Positions 18,275-26,807 of a stretch of 64,000 nucleotides of DNA are shown here, one piece after another. A model generated the notes under the pieces. The model did no database searches, was not told where the DNA came from, and saw nothing but the letters and a program-made list of their open reading frames with translations. The stretch comes from Phaeovulum sp. (lineage in GTDB: Bacteria; Pseudomonadota; Alphaproteobacteria; Rhodobacterales; Rhodobacteraceae). Where the stretch lies: NCBI RefSeq assembly GCF_030684035.1, contig NZ_JAUXPI010000003.1:1-64000 (forward strand), in the 5' to 3' direction. A program made the position numbers and the translations under genes. Positions within the stretch are counted from its first letter, which is position 1; every line of letters starts with the position of its first letter.

Positions 18275-19221
18275 TCGCCAATCTTCTGGTTCAGGGCGCG
18301 CAGATGGCGCTGGTTGTGGCGCTGGCACCGGCGCTCATGGGACTTGTGCGCAAGGTCAAGGCGCGCATGCTGCGGCGGCGCGGCGCGTCGATCTTTCAGC
18401 CCTACCGCGACATATTGCGGCTGATGCGCAAGGAAGTGGTGCTGGCCGAAAACGCCTCGTGGCTGTTCCGGGTGGTGCCCTACATGGTTTTTGCCGCCAC
18501 CTGGGTCGCGGCGGCGCTGGTGCCGACTTTCGCGGTCGGGCTGCAATTCAACTGGACGGCCGATCTGATCGCCATTGTGGCGCTTTTGGGTAGCGCGCGG
18601 TTCTTTCTGGCGCTTGCGGGAATGGATGTCGGCACCGCCTTTGGCGGCATCGGCGCGAGCCGCGAGATGATGATTGCCTCGATGGCCGAACCGGCGATGC
18701 TGCTGGCCGTCTTTTCGGTCTCGCTGGTGGCGGGTTCCACCCAGCTTTCCACCGTGGCCGCCTACATGGCGACCGAGGATGTGGGCCTGCGGGTCTCGCT
18801 GGGTCTGGCACTGGTGGCGCTGGTGATTGTGGCGCTGGCCGAAAACGCGCGCATCCCGGTCGATAACCCGACCACGCATCTTGAACTGACCATGGTGCAC
18901 GAGGCGATGGTGCTGGAATATTCCGGCCGCCACCTTGCGATGATCGAGATTGCGGCGGCGCTGAAGCTCTTGCTCTACATCTCGCTGATCGGCTGCATTT
19001 TCGTGCCATGGGGCATAGCGGGCGAGGCAGCCGGGGTGATGTCCTACCCGCTGGCGCTAGGCTTCTACCTTGGCAAGCTTGCGGTCGGGGGCGTGGCGCT
19101 GGGCGTGTTCGAGGTTTCCATTGCCAAGATGCGGGTGTTCCGGGTGCCCGATTTCCTTGGCGCGGCGCTGATGCTGGGGCTGCTTGGCACCTTGCTGCTG
19201 TTCGTCTCGAGGAGCCTCTGA
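18265..19221 (+). CDS. hyfC: HyfC/NuoH-like membrane subunit
   Basis: The 318-residue protein begins MELIANLL at ATG 18265, inside the end of the preceding gene. It carries FQPYRDILRLMRKE near residue 45 and the conserved acidic loop ENARIPVDNPTTHLELTMVHEAM, both diagnostic of the NuoH/HycD/HyfC family. In complex I and group 4 hydrogenases this subunit joins the peripheral redox arm to the pumping modules. About eight membrane helices are visible. The stop is followed directly by the start of the HyfE-like gene. Confidence 0.88.
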   Translation: MELIANLLVQGAQMALVVALAPALMGLVRKVKARMLRRRGASIFQPYRDILRLMRKEVVLAENASWLFRVVPYMVFAATWVAAALVPTFAVGLQFNWTADLIAIVALLGSARFFLALAGMDVGTAFGGIGASREMMIASMAEPAMLLAVFSVSLVAGSTQLSTVAAYMATEDVGLRVSLGLALVALVIVALAENARIPVDNPTTHLELTMVHEAMVLEYSGRHLAMIEIAAALKLLLYISLIGCIFVPWGIAGEAAGVMSYPLALGFYLGKLAVGGVALGVFEVSIAKMRVFRVPDFLGAALMLGLLGTLLLFVSRSL

Positions 19222-19884
19222 ATGGACCGCATGGTTTTTGACATCGCGCATCTTCTGGCGGGCGGGCTGGTGCTGGTCAGCTTCATGATGATCTATCAGG
19301 AACGCCTTGGCGCGCTGATCCGGGTGTTTGCGATGCACGCGGTGGTGCTCTCGCTTTCGGTCTCGTGGCAGGCCTGGACGCAGGATGCGCCGCACCTTTA
19401 TGTTACTGCGGCAATCGCGCTGGTATTCAAGGCGGTGGTAATTCCGGGGGCGCTGCTGCGCATCATTCGCCGCATGGGCATTCACCGCGAGGTGGAAACC
19501 GTGGTCGGCTCGGGGCTGACCATGCTGGCGGGCATGGGCCTGGTTGCGATGTCGATCGTGCTGATGCTGCGGCTGACGGAGACGGTGGATGCCTTTGCCC
19601 GCGAAGACCTCGCCTTCGCGCTTTCCGTGGTGCTGCTCGGGCTGTTGATGATGGTCACGCGGCGCAACGCGGTCAGCCAGGTGGTGGGCTTCATGTCGAT
19701 GGAAAACGGGCTGATCCTCGCTGCGACAGGGGCCAAGGGGATGCCGCTGGTGGTGGAAATCAGCGTTGCCTTTTCGGTGCTGATCGCCTTCATCGTGATC
19801 GGCGTGTTCCTGTTCCGCATCCGCGAGCGGTTCGACACCATCGACCTTGGCGCACTTGAGGAATACCGCGGAGAAAACCAATGA
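19222..19884 (+). CDS. hyfE: HyfE-like membrane subunit
   Basis: The 220-residue membrane protein has about seven hydrophobic segments and ends with a charged cytosolic tail (RIRERFDTID). It matches the hydrogenase-4 component E family, whose C-terminal half resembles NuoK (VSQVVGFMSMENGLILAATG contains the buried Glu). GAGGAG lies 7 bp before ATG 19222. It overlaps the next gene by 4 bp (ATGA). It should sit between the HyfC-like subunit and the antiporter-like subunits. Confidence 0.85.
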   Translation: MDRMVFDIAHLLAGGLVLVSFMMIYQERLGALIRVFAMHAVVLSLSVSWQAWTQDAPHLYVTAAIALVFKAVVIPGALLRIIRRMGIHREVETVVGSGLTMLAGMGLVAMSIVLMLRLTETVDAFAREDLAFALSVVLLGLLMMVTRRNAVSQVVGFMSMENGLILAATGAKGMPLVVEISVAFSVLIAFIVIGVFLFRIRERFDTIDLGALEEYRGENQ

Positions 19885-21332
19885 GCGCGCTGTTCGCCAA
19901 CCCGGCCTATGCCATTCTGGCGATTCCGGCGGCCTCGGCGGTGTTGCTGGCGCTCTTGCCCGGCTATCGGCTGACGGCGCGGCTGAATGTTCTGGCAAGC
20001 TTTCTGACCCTGCTCTCGGCGCTTTCGCTTTTCGTGGTCGAGCGTGCGCCGCCGGGGCCGTACCTGTTGATCGATGACCTCAACATCGTGTTTGTCGTGC
20101 TCAACACCTTCGTCGGTTTCACCGCGGCAAGCTTTTCTGCCAGCTACATCAACCACGAGCTTGAGACCGGGCGGCTGACGCCGACCTATCTGCGTTTCTA
20201 CCACGGCATGTATCAGTTGATGATGTTCGGCATGAACCTTGCGCTTTTGTCCAACAACATTGGCCTGATGTGGGTGGCAATCGAGGTTGCGACACTGACC
20301 ACGGTGCTGATGGTCGGCATCTACCGCACCCATGCGGCGCTGGAAGCGGCGTGGAAATATTTCATCCTCGGTTCGGTCGGCATCGCGCTGGCGCTGTTTG
20401 GCACCATTCTTGTCTATCTCGCAGCGCAACCCGTGCTGGGCGAAGGTGCCGAGTCGATGATCTGGACCAGCCTTATCGCGCGCGCGGGCGAGTTCGACCC
20501 GGCGATTTTGAACCTCGCTTTCGTGTTCCTGCTGCTGGGATATGGCACCAAGGTTGGCCTTGCGCCGCTGCACGCCTGGCTGCCCGATGCCCATGCCGAA
20601 GGCCCGACACCGATTTCGGCGGTGCTTTCGGGGCTTTTGCTCAATGTCGCGCTCTACGCGGTGCTGCGCTTCAAGATGCTGATCGCCACCCACCCCGAGG
20701 CGCTTGCACCGGGGCCGCTGATGGTTTCGATGGGGCTTCTGTCGGTGATCTTCGCGGCCTTCATGCTTTACCGGCGGCGCGACATCAAAAGGCTTTTCGC
20801 CTATTCGTCGATCGAGCACATGGGCATCATCGTTTTCGCTTTCGGCATGGGCGGGCCGTTGGCGAACTTTGCGGGCCTTCTGCACATGGTCATGCATTCC
20901 CTGACCAAATCCGCGATTTTCTATTCGGTCGGCCATGTGGCGCAGATCAAGGGCACGCAGCAGATCGACGGGATCAAGGGCCTTACGCAAAGCCACCCGG
21001 TGCTCGGCTGGGGGTTGGCGCTCGGGGTGCTGGCGATCGCCGGGATGCCGCCGTTTGGCGTGTTCATGAGCGAATTTCTGGTCGTTACCTCGACATTCGC
21101 CCGCGCGCCTGTGTTGGCGCTCTTGCTGGTCTTCGGGCTTCTGGTGGCGTTCGGTGCCTTGCTGATGCGGCTTTCCGGTTTCATCTTCGGCGCGCCGACC
21201 GGCAAGGTTGGCCCAGCCGAGGCGTCTTTCGTGCCGCTTTACGCGCATCTGGCGCTGGTGCTGGCGGCGGGCATCTATCTGCCCGGGCCGGTGGTGGCGT
21301 GGTTTCAGGCCGTTGCGGTGCTGTTGGGATAG
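19881..21332 (+). CDS. hyfF: HyfF/NuoN-like proton-pumping subunit
   Basis: The 483-residue protein is a second antiporter-like subunit with about 14 helices. Recognisable motifs are MWVAIEVATLTTVLMVG, KVGLAPLHAWLPDAHAEGPTPISAVLSG, RRRDIKRLFAYSSIEHMGII and LLHMVMHSLTKSAIFYSVGHVAQ. These match HyfF and related NuoM/N proteins. ATG 19881 overlaps the HyfE stop, with GGAGA upstream. Together with the HyfB-like subunit it gives the complex two probable ion channels. Confidence 0.88.
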   Translation: MSALFANPAYAILAIPAASAVLLALLPGYRLTARLNVLASFLTLLSALSLFVVERAPPGPYLLIDDLNIVFVVLNTFVGFTAASFSASYINHELETGRLTPTYLRFYHGMYQLMMFGMNLALLSNNIGLMWVAIEVATLTTVLMVGIYRTHAALEAAWKYFILGSVGIALALFGTILVYLAAQPVLGEGAESMIWTSLIARAGEFDPAILNLAFVFLLLGYGTKVGLAPLHAWLPDAHAEGPTPISAVLSGLLLNVALYAVLRFKMLIATHPEALAPGPLMVSMGLLSVIFAAFMLYRRRDIKRLFAYSSIEHMGIIVFAFGMGGPLANFAGLLHMVMHSLTKSAIFYSVGHVAQIKGTQQIDGIKGLTQSHPVLGWGLALGVLAIAGMPPFGVFMSEFLVVTSTFARAPVLALLLVFGLLVAFGALLMRLSGFIFGAPTGKVGPAEASFVPLYAHLALVLAAGIYLPGPVVAWFQAVAVLLG

Positions 21333-21341
21333 GGGGCAGGC

Positions 21342-22844
21342 ATGAACACCCGCACGGCAAGCGCCCCGCAACCCTTTCGCAGCCAGCCGATGCCGCGCCA
21401 GAAAGTGGGTGCGACCGAATGGGAACTGGCCGCTGTCGAGGCCGCGCGCGGCAGGTTCGATCTTCTCAGCCTCTGGGCCACGGAGGATGCGGTGCTGATG
21501 GCGCTGCGGCAGGTGGAAAGCGGCCTGACTGATGTTCTCAGCTATCCGCTCGCCGCAGGGGTGTTTCCTTCGGTTGCAGCCCAGCACCCCGCGGCGCAGC
21601 GGCTGGAACGGGCGATCCACGACCTGTACGGCCACCGCGCCGAGGCCGCGCCCGATACCCGCGCCTGGCTGGACCATGGCCGATGGGGCATTGCGGCACC
21701 CTTGGGGGCTGCCACGCCCGGTCCCGCGCTGCCGCCCTATGAATTCCTGCCGGTCGAGGGCGAAAGCCTGCATCAGGTTGCGGTAGGCCCGGTTCACGCA
21801 GGCATCATCGAGCCGGGGCATTTCCGCTTTACCGCACAAGGCGAAGCCGTGGTGCGGCTGGAGGCGCGGCTTGGTTATACCCACAAGGGCGTCGATGCGC
21901 TGATGCGCGGTGCCAGCCTGGCGCGCGGGGCAGAGCTTGCCGGTCGGGTATCTGGCGACAGCGCGCTGGCCTATGCCTGGGCCTATGCACAGGCCGCAGA
22001 ATCGGCGCTGGGGGCCGAGGTGCCCGCGCGCGCCCTATATCTGCGCACCATCATGGCCGAGCTGGAGCGGCTGGCCAACCATCTGGGCGACATCGGAGCC
22101 ATTTGCAACGATGCGGCAATGGCGATGATGCTGGCGCAATGCGGGGTGCTGCGCGAAGCGGTGCTGCGCGCTGCCGATGCCGCCTTTGGCCACCGCTTTC
22201 TGCGCGACCGAATCGTGCCGGGTGGGGTTACGCATGACCTTGACGCGCGCGGCATTTCGACCATTGCCGGGCTCGCGGCGCGGCTGCGCAGCCGCTTTCC
22301 CGCATGTGTCGCGCTTTATGACGGCACTCCGTCGCTATTGGGCCGCACCGTTTCGACCGGCACCCTCGCGCCCGAACTGGCGCGCCATTTTGGTGCTGGC
22401 GGCCCCGTCGGCCGCGCCTCGGGCCGCGATTTCGACACCCGCCGCGATTGCGCCTATGCGCCTTACGACGATCTTACCTTCAACGTGCCCCGGCGCGCGG
22501 ATGGCGATGTGAACGCCCGGATCTGGATCCGCATCCGCGAGGTGGAACAAAGCCTTGCGCTGATCGAGCAGTGCATTGCGCGGCTGCCCGAAGGCCCGGT
22601 CTTTGCCGCCCCCGCCGCGGCGGGAGAACCGCGCGAGGGTCTGGGTCTGGTCGAGGGTTTTCGCGGTGATGTGCTGGTATGGCTGGCGCTGGCGGCGGAT
22701 GGCAGCATCACGCGGTGCCACTTGCGTGACCCCTCGTGGTTCCAGTGGCCGCTCCTGGAGGCGGTGATCGAAGGCAACATCATCGCCGACTTTCCGCTTT
22801 GCAACAAATCCTTCAACTGCTCCTACTCCGGGCACGACCTCTAG
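21342..22844 (+). CDS. hyfG: HyfG/NuoCD-like large subunit lacking all Ni ligands
   Basis: The 500-residue protein fuses a NuoC-like N-terminal domain (to about residue 165, FPSVAAQHPAAQRLERAIHDLYG) to a hydrogenase-large-subunit/NuoD-like domain. In [NiFe] hydrogenases two motifs, RxCGxC and DPCxxC, hold the metal centre. Here the first is R202-V-S-G-D-S207 and the second aligns with N492-C-S-Y-S-G497, so all four ligand positions are Ser or Gly. The protein should therefore not bind NiFe or turn over H2. It is best described as the catalytic-like subunit of an energy-converting-hydrogenase-related complex with an unknown electron partner. Confidence 0.88.
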   Translation: MNTRTASAPQPFRSQPMPRQKVGATEWELAAVEAARGRFDLLSLWATEDAVLMALRQVESGLTDVLSYPLAAGVFPSVAAQHPAAQRLERAIHDLYGHRAEAAPDTRAWLDHGRWGIAAPLGAATPGPALPPYEFLPVEGESLHQVAVGPVHAGIIEPGHFRFTAQGEAVVRLEARLGYTHKGVDALMRGASLARGAELAGRVSGDSALAYAWAYAQAAESALGAEVPARALYLRTIMAELERLANHLGDIGAICNDAAMAMMLAQCGVLREAVLRAADAAFGHRFLRDRIVPGGVTHDLDARGISTIAGLAARLRSRFPACVALYDGTPSLLGRTVSTGTLAPELARHFGAGGPVGRASGRDFDTRRDCAYAPYDDLTFNVPRRADGDVNARIWIRIREVEQSLALIEQCIARLPEGPVFAAPAAAGEPREGLGLVEGFRGDVLVWLALAADGSITRCHLRDPSWFQWPLLEAVIEGNIIADFPLCNKSFNCSYSGHDL

Positions 22845-22852
22845 GGGGCACG

Positions 22853-23371
22853 ATGCGCAAGTTTCTACTCGAAGGGCTGCTGAAACGCCCGCTGACCGAA
22901 GCCGCACCAAGCGACCCCGAGATCGAGGCGCTGGCGATGGCGGCGGGGCAGGCGGCGCGGCGCAGGCTGGGCAGGTCGCTGTCGATCCGGCAGGTTGATG
23001 CCGGGTCGTGCAACGGCTGCGAGCTGGAGATACAGGCGCTTGGCAACGCCTATTACGATTACGAGCGCTTCGGGCTGCATTTTGTCGCCTCGCCGCGCCA
23101 TGCCGACGTGCTTTTGGTCACCGGGCCGGTGACCAGGAACATGGCCGAGGCGCTGCGCCGCACCTATGCCGCGACACCGGACCCGAAATGGGTGGTGGCG
23201 GTGGGCGATTGCGGGCGCGATGGCGGCTGCTTTGCGGGGTCTTATGCGATCGAGGGCGGGGTTTCCGCGGTGGTGCCGGTCGATCTTGTCATTCCCGGCT
23301 GCCCGCCCAGCCCCAAGGCGCTGCTGACCGGCCTTCTGGCGCTGCTTGACGTTGCCGGGGGCAAGGCCTGA
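22853..23371 (+). CDS. hyfI: HyfI/NuoB-like [4Fe-4S] small subunit
   Basis: The 172-residue protein has the full proximal-cluster ligand set: C53 and C56 (CNGCE), C120 (GDCG) and C150 (PGCPPSP). The order is as in HycG, HyfI and NuoB. An additional C126 is present. AGGGGG precedes ATG 22853. Because the cluster is intact while the large subunit has lost its metal site, the complex probably still passes electrons, as complex I does with its N2 cluster and quinone. It is the last gene of the operon; its stop lies 2 bp before the end of the convergent Lrp-type gene. Confidence 0.9.
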   Translation: MRKFLLEGLLKRPLTEAAPSDPEIEALAMAAGQAARRRLGRSLSIRQVDAGSCNGCELEIQALGNAYYDYERFGLHFVASPRHADVLLVTGPVTRNMAEALRRTYAATPDPKWVVAVGDCGRDGGCFAGSYAIEGGVSAVVPVDLVIPGCPPSPKALLTGLLALLDVAGGKA

Positions 23372-23375
23372 ACGA

Positions 23376-23837
23376 TCAGCGCCCGGCGGGTGCCAGAAGC
23401 GGGCGGCCCTCGAGCATCGTTTCCATCGAAAAGAAGCCGGTCACCTTTTCCAGGTCGAGGTTCGAGATCAGCGCCTGATAGACGCGGTCATAGCCGCCCA
23501 TGCCTTTGGTGACGACTTTCAGAAGGTAGTCCCAGTCACCGCCGATCCGGTGCATTTCGACAATTTCGGGTATCGCCTCGACACGCTGGCGAAAGCTGCG
23601 CGCCCAGTCGGCGTTGTGGTGGCGCGTGCGCACCATCATGAACACCGTCAGATCGAGCCCCAGCGCCTTCGCGCCGATCCGGGCGGTGGTGCCGCAAAGC
23701 ACGCCGGTATCGGTGAGCCGCTGCACCCGCCGCCAGCAGGCGTTTTGCGAAAGCCCCACCTTTTCGGCGAGCGCCCGCTGCGACAAGCCGCCGTCGCGCT
23801 GCAACGCGGCGATGATCTCTTGGTCAATTTTATCCAT
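23376..23837 (-). CDS. Lrp/AsnC-family transcriptional regulator
   Basis: The 153-residue protein has the AsnC-type winged helix at its N-terminus (MDKIDQEIIAALQRDGGLSQ and LSQNACWRRVQRL). A RAM ligand-binding domain follows. ATG 23837 is chosen because GAGG lies 5 bp upstream; earlier in-frame starts lack a site. Such proteins form octamers and respond to amino acids. It is divergent from the class V aminotransferase gene across a 125-bp gap, so that gene is the most likely target. Confidence 0.88.
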   Translation of the reverse strand: MDKIDQEIIAALQRDGGLSQRALAEKVGLSQNACWRRVQRLTDTGVLCGTTARIGAKALGLDLTVFMMVRTRHHNADWARSFRQRVEAIPEIVEMHRIGGDWDYLLKVVTKGMGGYDRVYQALISNLDLEKVTGFFSMETMLEGRPLLAPAGR

Positions 23838-23962
23838 TCTGGCCTCATTCATGCGCATTTGATAGAAGATTTCAAAGTCCTACGGGGTAAATTGGGGCGT
23901 TTATCTGCGCAGAATAGGTCAGATTGCAGAAAATCGCCAGTCCCGCAAGGTGAGATACCCCG

Positions 23963-25429
23963 ATGACCAGCAATCCGCTCTTTCTGACCCGCTTTCGTGG
24001 CCGCCTTGGCTGCGCCGACATTCGCGCTGGCCTGCATGACCAGATCATCGGCGGTGATATGGTGATCGACGGGCCATTCGGGCCGCAGCCGATGCTTTAC
24101 GCCGATTACGTTGCTTCGGGCCGCGCGCTTGCCAGCATCGAACAGACGATGCTGCGCGAGGTGTTGCCGGTCTATGCCAACAGCCATACCGAAGCCTCCT
24201 ATTGCGGGGCGCGGATTTCGGCGCTGCGGCGCGAGGCGCGGGCGCGGGTTGCGGAACTTTGCGGCGCGGGTCCGGAACATGCAGTGATCTTTACCGGCTC
24301 GGGGGCTACCGCCGGGTTGAACCGCCTCGTGCATCTCTTGGGTGTGCGCCAGGCGCTGGCCTCGGGGCGCGGCGCAACTGTGATCGTCGGCCCCTATGAG
24401 CACCATTCGAACATTCTGCCATGGCGCGAAAGCGGTGCGCGGGTGGTGGAAATCGCCGAAGCCGCCGAGGGCGGCCCCGACATGGCAGCGCTTGATGCCG
24501 CGCTTGCCGACGCCAAGGGGCTGGTGATTGGCACCTTTTCCGCCGCCTCCAACGTCACCGGCATTGTCACCGATGTGGTGGCGGTGACGAAAAAGCTGAA
24601 GGCTGCGGGCGCGCTGGCGGTCTGGGATTATGCGGGCGGCGGGCCTTACCTGCCGATTGCGATGCAGCCCGCGATCGGTGTGCAGATCGACGCCATTGCC
24701 GCCTCGCCGCACAAGTTTGTCGGCGGCCCGGGGGCCTCGGGCCTGCTGATCCTGCGCCGCGATGTGGTGGCAAGCGATGTGCCGACCTTTCCCGGCGGCG
24801 GAACCGTGCGCTTTGTCTCGCCCGATGGCCATGACTACCTGACCGATGTGGTCGAGCGCGAAGAGGCGGGCACGCCGAACATTCTGGGCGATATCCGCGC
24901 CGCGCTGGCGCTGGAGGTCAAGGATGCGGTCGGGCAGGCGGAAATCGACCGGCGCAACCGCGACCTTGCGGCGCGCGGGCTCGCCGCTTTCGGCAAGGTG
25001 CCGCGGGTCCGGCTGCTGGGCAATGCCGAATGCCCGCGGCTGCCGATCTTTTCGTTTCTGGTGGTGGCGGCGGAAGGCGGATTTGTGCATCCGCAACTGG
25101 CGACGCGCATGCTCAGCGACGGCTTCGGCATTCAGGCGCGCGGTGGCTGCGCCTGCGCCGGGCCCTACGGCCACCGCCTGCTTGGCATTGATGCGGCCAC
25201 GTCAAACGCCTTGCGCACCCGGATTCTGGCGGGGGACGAGGTGGACAAGCCGGGTTTCGTGCGGTTGAACCTGAGCTATCTGATGAGCGAAGCCGATGTG
25301 GCGCGCATTATCGCCGCCGTGCAGGAGCTGCCCGAGTTCATCGACCGCCACGCGCACCGCTATGTCTGGAACGCGGCGGCGGGAGTGTTTGACCCGGTGC
25401 GGGAAACCGCCAGCGCGGCGGCACGCTGA
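23963..25429 (+). CDS. Class V aminotransferase (cysteine-desulfurase-like)
   Basis: The 488-residue PLP enzyme has the class V fold. It shows ANSHTEASYCG near the N-terminus, the GSGATAGLNRL cofactor loop and the Schiff-base Lys251 in SPHKFVGGPGASG. The segment RGGCACAGPYG is reminiscent of the catalytic-Cys loop of SufS/NifS-like enzymes and of selenocysteine lyases. The exact substrate is unknown. It could release sulphur or act as an aminotransferase. The divergent Lrp-type gene suggests amino-acid control. Confidence 0.78.
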   Translation: MTSNPLFLTRFRGRLGCADIRAGLHDQIIGGDMVIDGPFGPQPMLYADYVASGRALASIEQTMLREVLPVYANSHTEASYCGARISALRREARARVAELCGAGPEHAVIFTGSGATAGLNRLVHLLGVRQALASGRGATVIVGPYEHHSNILPWRESGARVVEIAEAAEGGPDMAALDAALADAKGLVIGTFSAASNVTGIVTDVVAVTKKLKAAGALAVWDYAGGGPYLPIAMQPAIGVQIDAIAASPHKFVGGPGASGLLILRRDVVASDVPTFPGGGTVRFVSPDGHDYLTDVVEREEAGTPNILGDIRAALALEVKDAVGQAEIDRRNRDLAARGLAAFGKVPRVRLLGNAECPRLPIFSFLVVAAEGGFVHPQLATRMLSDGFGIQARGGCACAGPYGHRLLGIDAATSNALRTRILAGDEVDKPGFVRLNLSYLMSEADVARIIAAVQELPEFIDRHAHRYVWNAAAGVFDPVRETASAAAR

Positions 25430-25519
25430 CCCGGCTGGCCGCTGCGGGGTTTTTCTCGGCGCTTTCGCCGCCACCCTCGCCCCGGGGGCGATTTCCTGCA
25501 ATGAAGAGGTGAAGCCGGA

Positions 25520-25843
25520 TCAGGTCTTGCGTTTCGGGCGCGGCGCGGGCAGCGCCTCGGCGGTGGCGCGGACGAGGGCCACGAGTGCCTCGGCATCGTC
25601 CCAGAGGTCGGCATCGAGTTGCAGATGCGGTTTCGCGCCGGGGTAGGGCGGGGCAAGCGGTGCCGCAGGTGCCAGCGCGCGGCCTGCCTCGGTCGGCTTG
25701 AGAAAAAGCCTGTCGTCACAGACCACGCCGACAAACTTGCCCGCCGCGTAAAGCCCGTATTCGCCGAACATCGGGCGTGCCGAAAGCCCGGCCTCGGCGG
25801 TTTGTTCAAGCAGGAATGCGACGGTTGCGGCGGCGGTGGCCAT
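25520..25843 (-). CDS. TfoX N-terminal-domain protein
   Basis: The 107-residue protein contains the TfoX/Sxy N-terminal fold (ARPMFGEYGLYAAGKFVGVVCDDRLFLKP). The C-terminal domain of the gammaproteobacterial competence regulator is absent. Single-domain versions are common in alphaproteobacteria and have no established function. ATG 25843 lies 2 bp after the recR stop, so it is the last gene of the dnaX-ybaB-recR operon. The C-terminus is a short basic tail. Confidence 0.78.
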   Translation of the reverse strand: MATAAATVAFLLEQTAEAGLSARPMFGEYGLYAAGKFVGVVCDDRLFLKPTEAGRALAPAAPLAPPYPGAKPHLQLDADLWDDAEALVALVRATAEALPAPRPKRKT

Positions 25844-25845
25844 GT

Positions 25846-26445
25846 TCAGAACCGCTTGCGCGCGGTCAGCGCCGCAAGAATCGTGCCATCGTCAAGATAG
25901 TCAAGCTCGCCACCGATCGGCACGCCATGCGCAAGGCCGGTTACCGAAACACCCGAGCCTGCAAGCGCGTCGGCAATGTAATGCGCGGTGGTCTGCCCCT
26001 CGACCGTGGCATTGAGCGCAAGGATCACCTCGCAGATGCCTTCGGCCGGAATTCGGGCAAGAAGGCGGGGGATGCCAAGGTCTTCCGGCCCCACCGCTTC
26101 AAGCGCCGAAAGCGTGCCGCCGAGCACATGATAGCGGCCCTTGAAGGCGTGGCCGCGTTCGAGCGCCCAGAGGTCGGCCACGTCTTCAACCACGCAAAGC
26201 TCGCCGGTGGCGCGGGCCGGGTTGGCGCAGATGTCGCAGCTGTCGGTGGTAGCGAAGTTGCCGCAGGTGGCGCATTCGCGCACGTTTTCCGCAACATGGC
26301 CCATCAGCGTGGCGAGCGGTGCCATCAGCGGGCCGCGCTTGCGGATCAGGTGCAACACGGCGCGCCGCGCCGAGCGCGGGCCAAGGCCCGGCAGCCGCGC
26401 CATCAGCGCGATCAGGGCTTCGATTTCTTCGGTGGCGGTGCTCAC
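25846..26445 (-). CDS. recR: Recombination mediator RecR
   Basis: The 199-residue protein shows the RecR order of features. A helix-hairpin-helix ([16 protein letters not shown]) comes first. A four-Cys zinc finger follows ([16 protein letters not shown]). A TOPRIM domain ends it ([15 protein letters not shown]). RecR loads RecA on SSB-coated gaps with RecO and RecF. The start is GTG 26445. Its place after dnaX and ybaB is the usual bacterial order. Confidence 0.95.
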   Translation of the reverse strand: MSTATEEIEALIALMARLPGLGPRSARRAVLHLIRKRGPLMAPLATLMGHVAENVRECATCGNFATTDSCDICANPARATGELCVVEDVADLWALERGHAFKGRYHVLGGTLSALEAVGPEDLGIPRLLARIPAEGICEVILALNATVEGQTTAHYIADALAGSGVSVTGLAHGVPIGGELDYLDDGTILAALTARKRF

Positions 26446-26452
26446 GCGCGGC

Positions 26453-26797
26453 TCACATCGGCAGGTTCATGTCGGGCGGCAGGCCCATTTCCACCGCGAT
26501 CTTGCGCATTTCCTGCGCGCTGCGCTCGGCGGCGCGTTTCTGCACATCCTTGATCGCGGCAAGGATCAGGTCTTCGACGACTTCCTTGTCTTCCGCCTTG
26601 AAAATCGCGGGGTCGATGCGGAGCGTCGTCAGCTCGCCCTTGGCGGTGGCCTCGGCGCGCACCAGCCCGGCACCGCTTTCGCCCTGCACGGTGATGCGGG
26701 CAAGTTCTTCCTGAAGCGAGGTCATGCGGGTTTGCATGTCTTTGGCGGCCTTCATCATCTTGGCCATGTCGCCCATGTTGCCCAGGCCCTTGAACAT
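26453..26797 (-). CDS. ybaB: YbaB/EbfC nucleoid-associated protein
   Basis: The 114-residue protein starts [19 protein letters not shown] at ATG 26797, with AGGGAGAG just upstream. A far longer frame exists, but it lies in the dnaX gene. The Met- and Lys-rich helical start and the [18 protein letters not shown] strand region are typical of the YbaB/EbfC family. These proteins form dimers that bind DNA and are almost always encoded between dnaX and recR, as here. Confidence 0.95.
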   Translation of the reverse strand: MFKGLGNMGDMAKMMKAAKDMQTRMTSLQEELARITVQGESGAGLVRAEATAKGELTTLRIDPAIFKAEDKEVVEDLILAAIKDVQKRAAERSAQEMRKIAVEMGLPPDMNLPM

Positions 26798-26807
26798 GTG
26801 TCTCTCC

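Noticed and set aside
16262-23371. Functional hydrogenase-4 / formate hydrogenlyase
   Set aside because: The large subunit has no Ni-binding cysteines at either motif, and no formate dehydrogenase or hydrogenase maturation genes are nearby.
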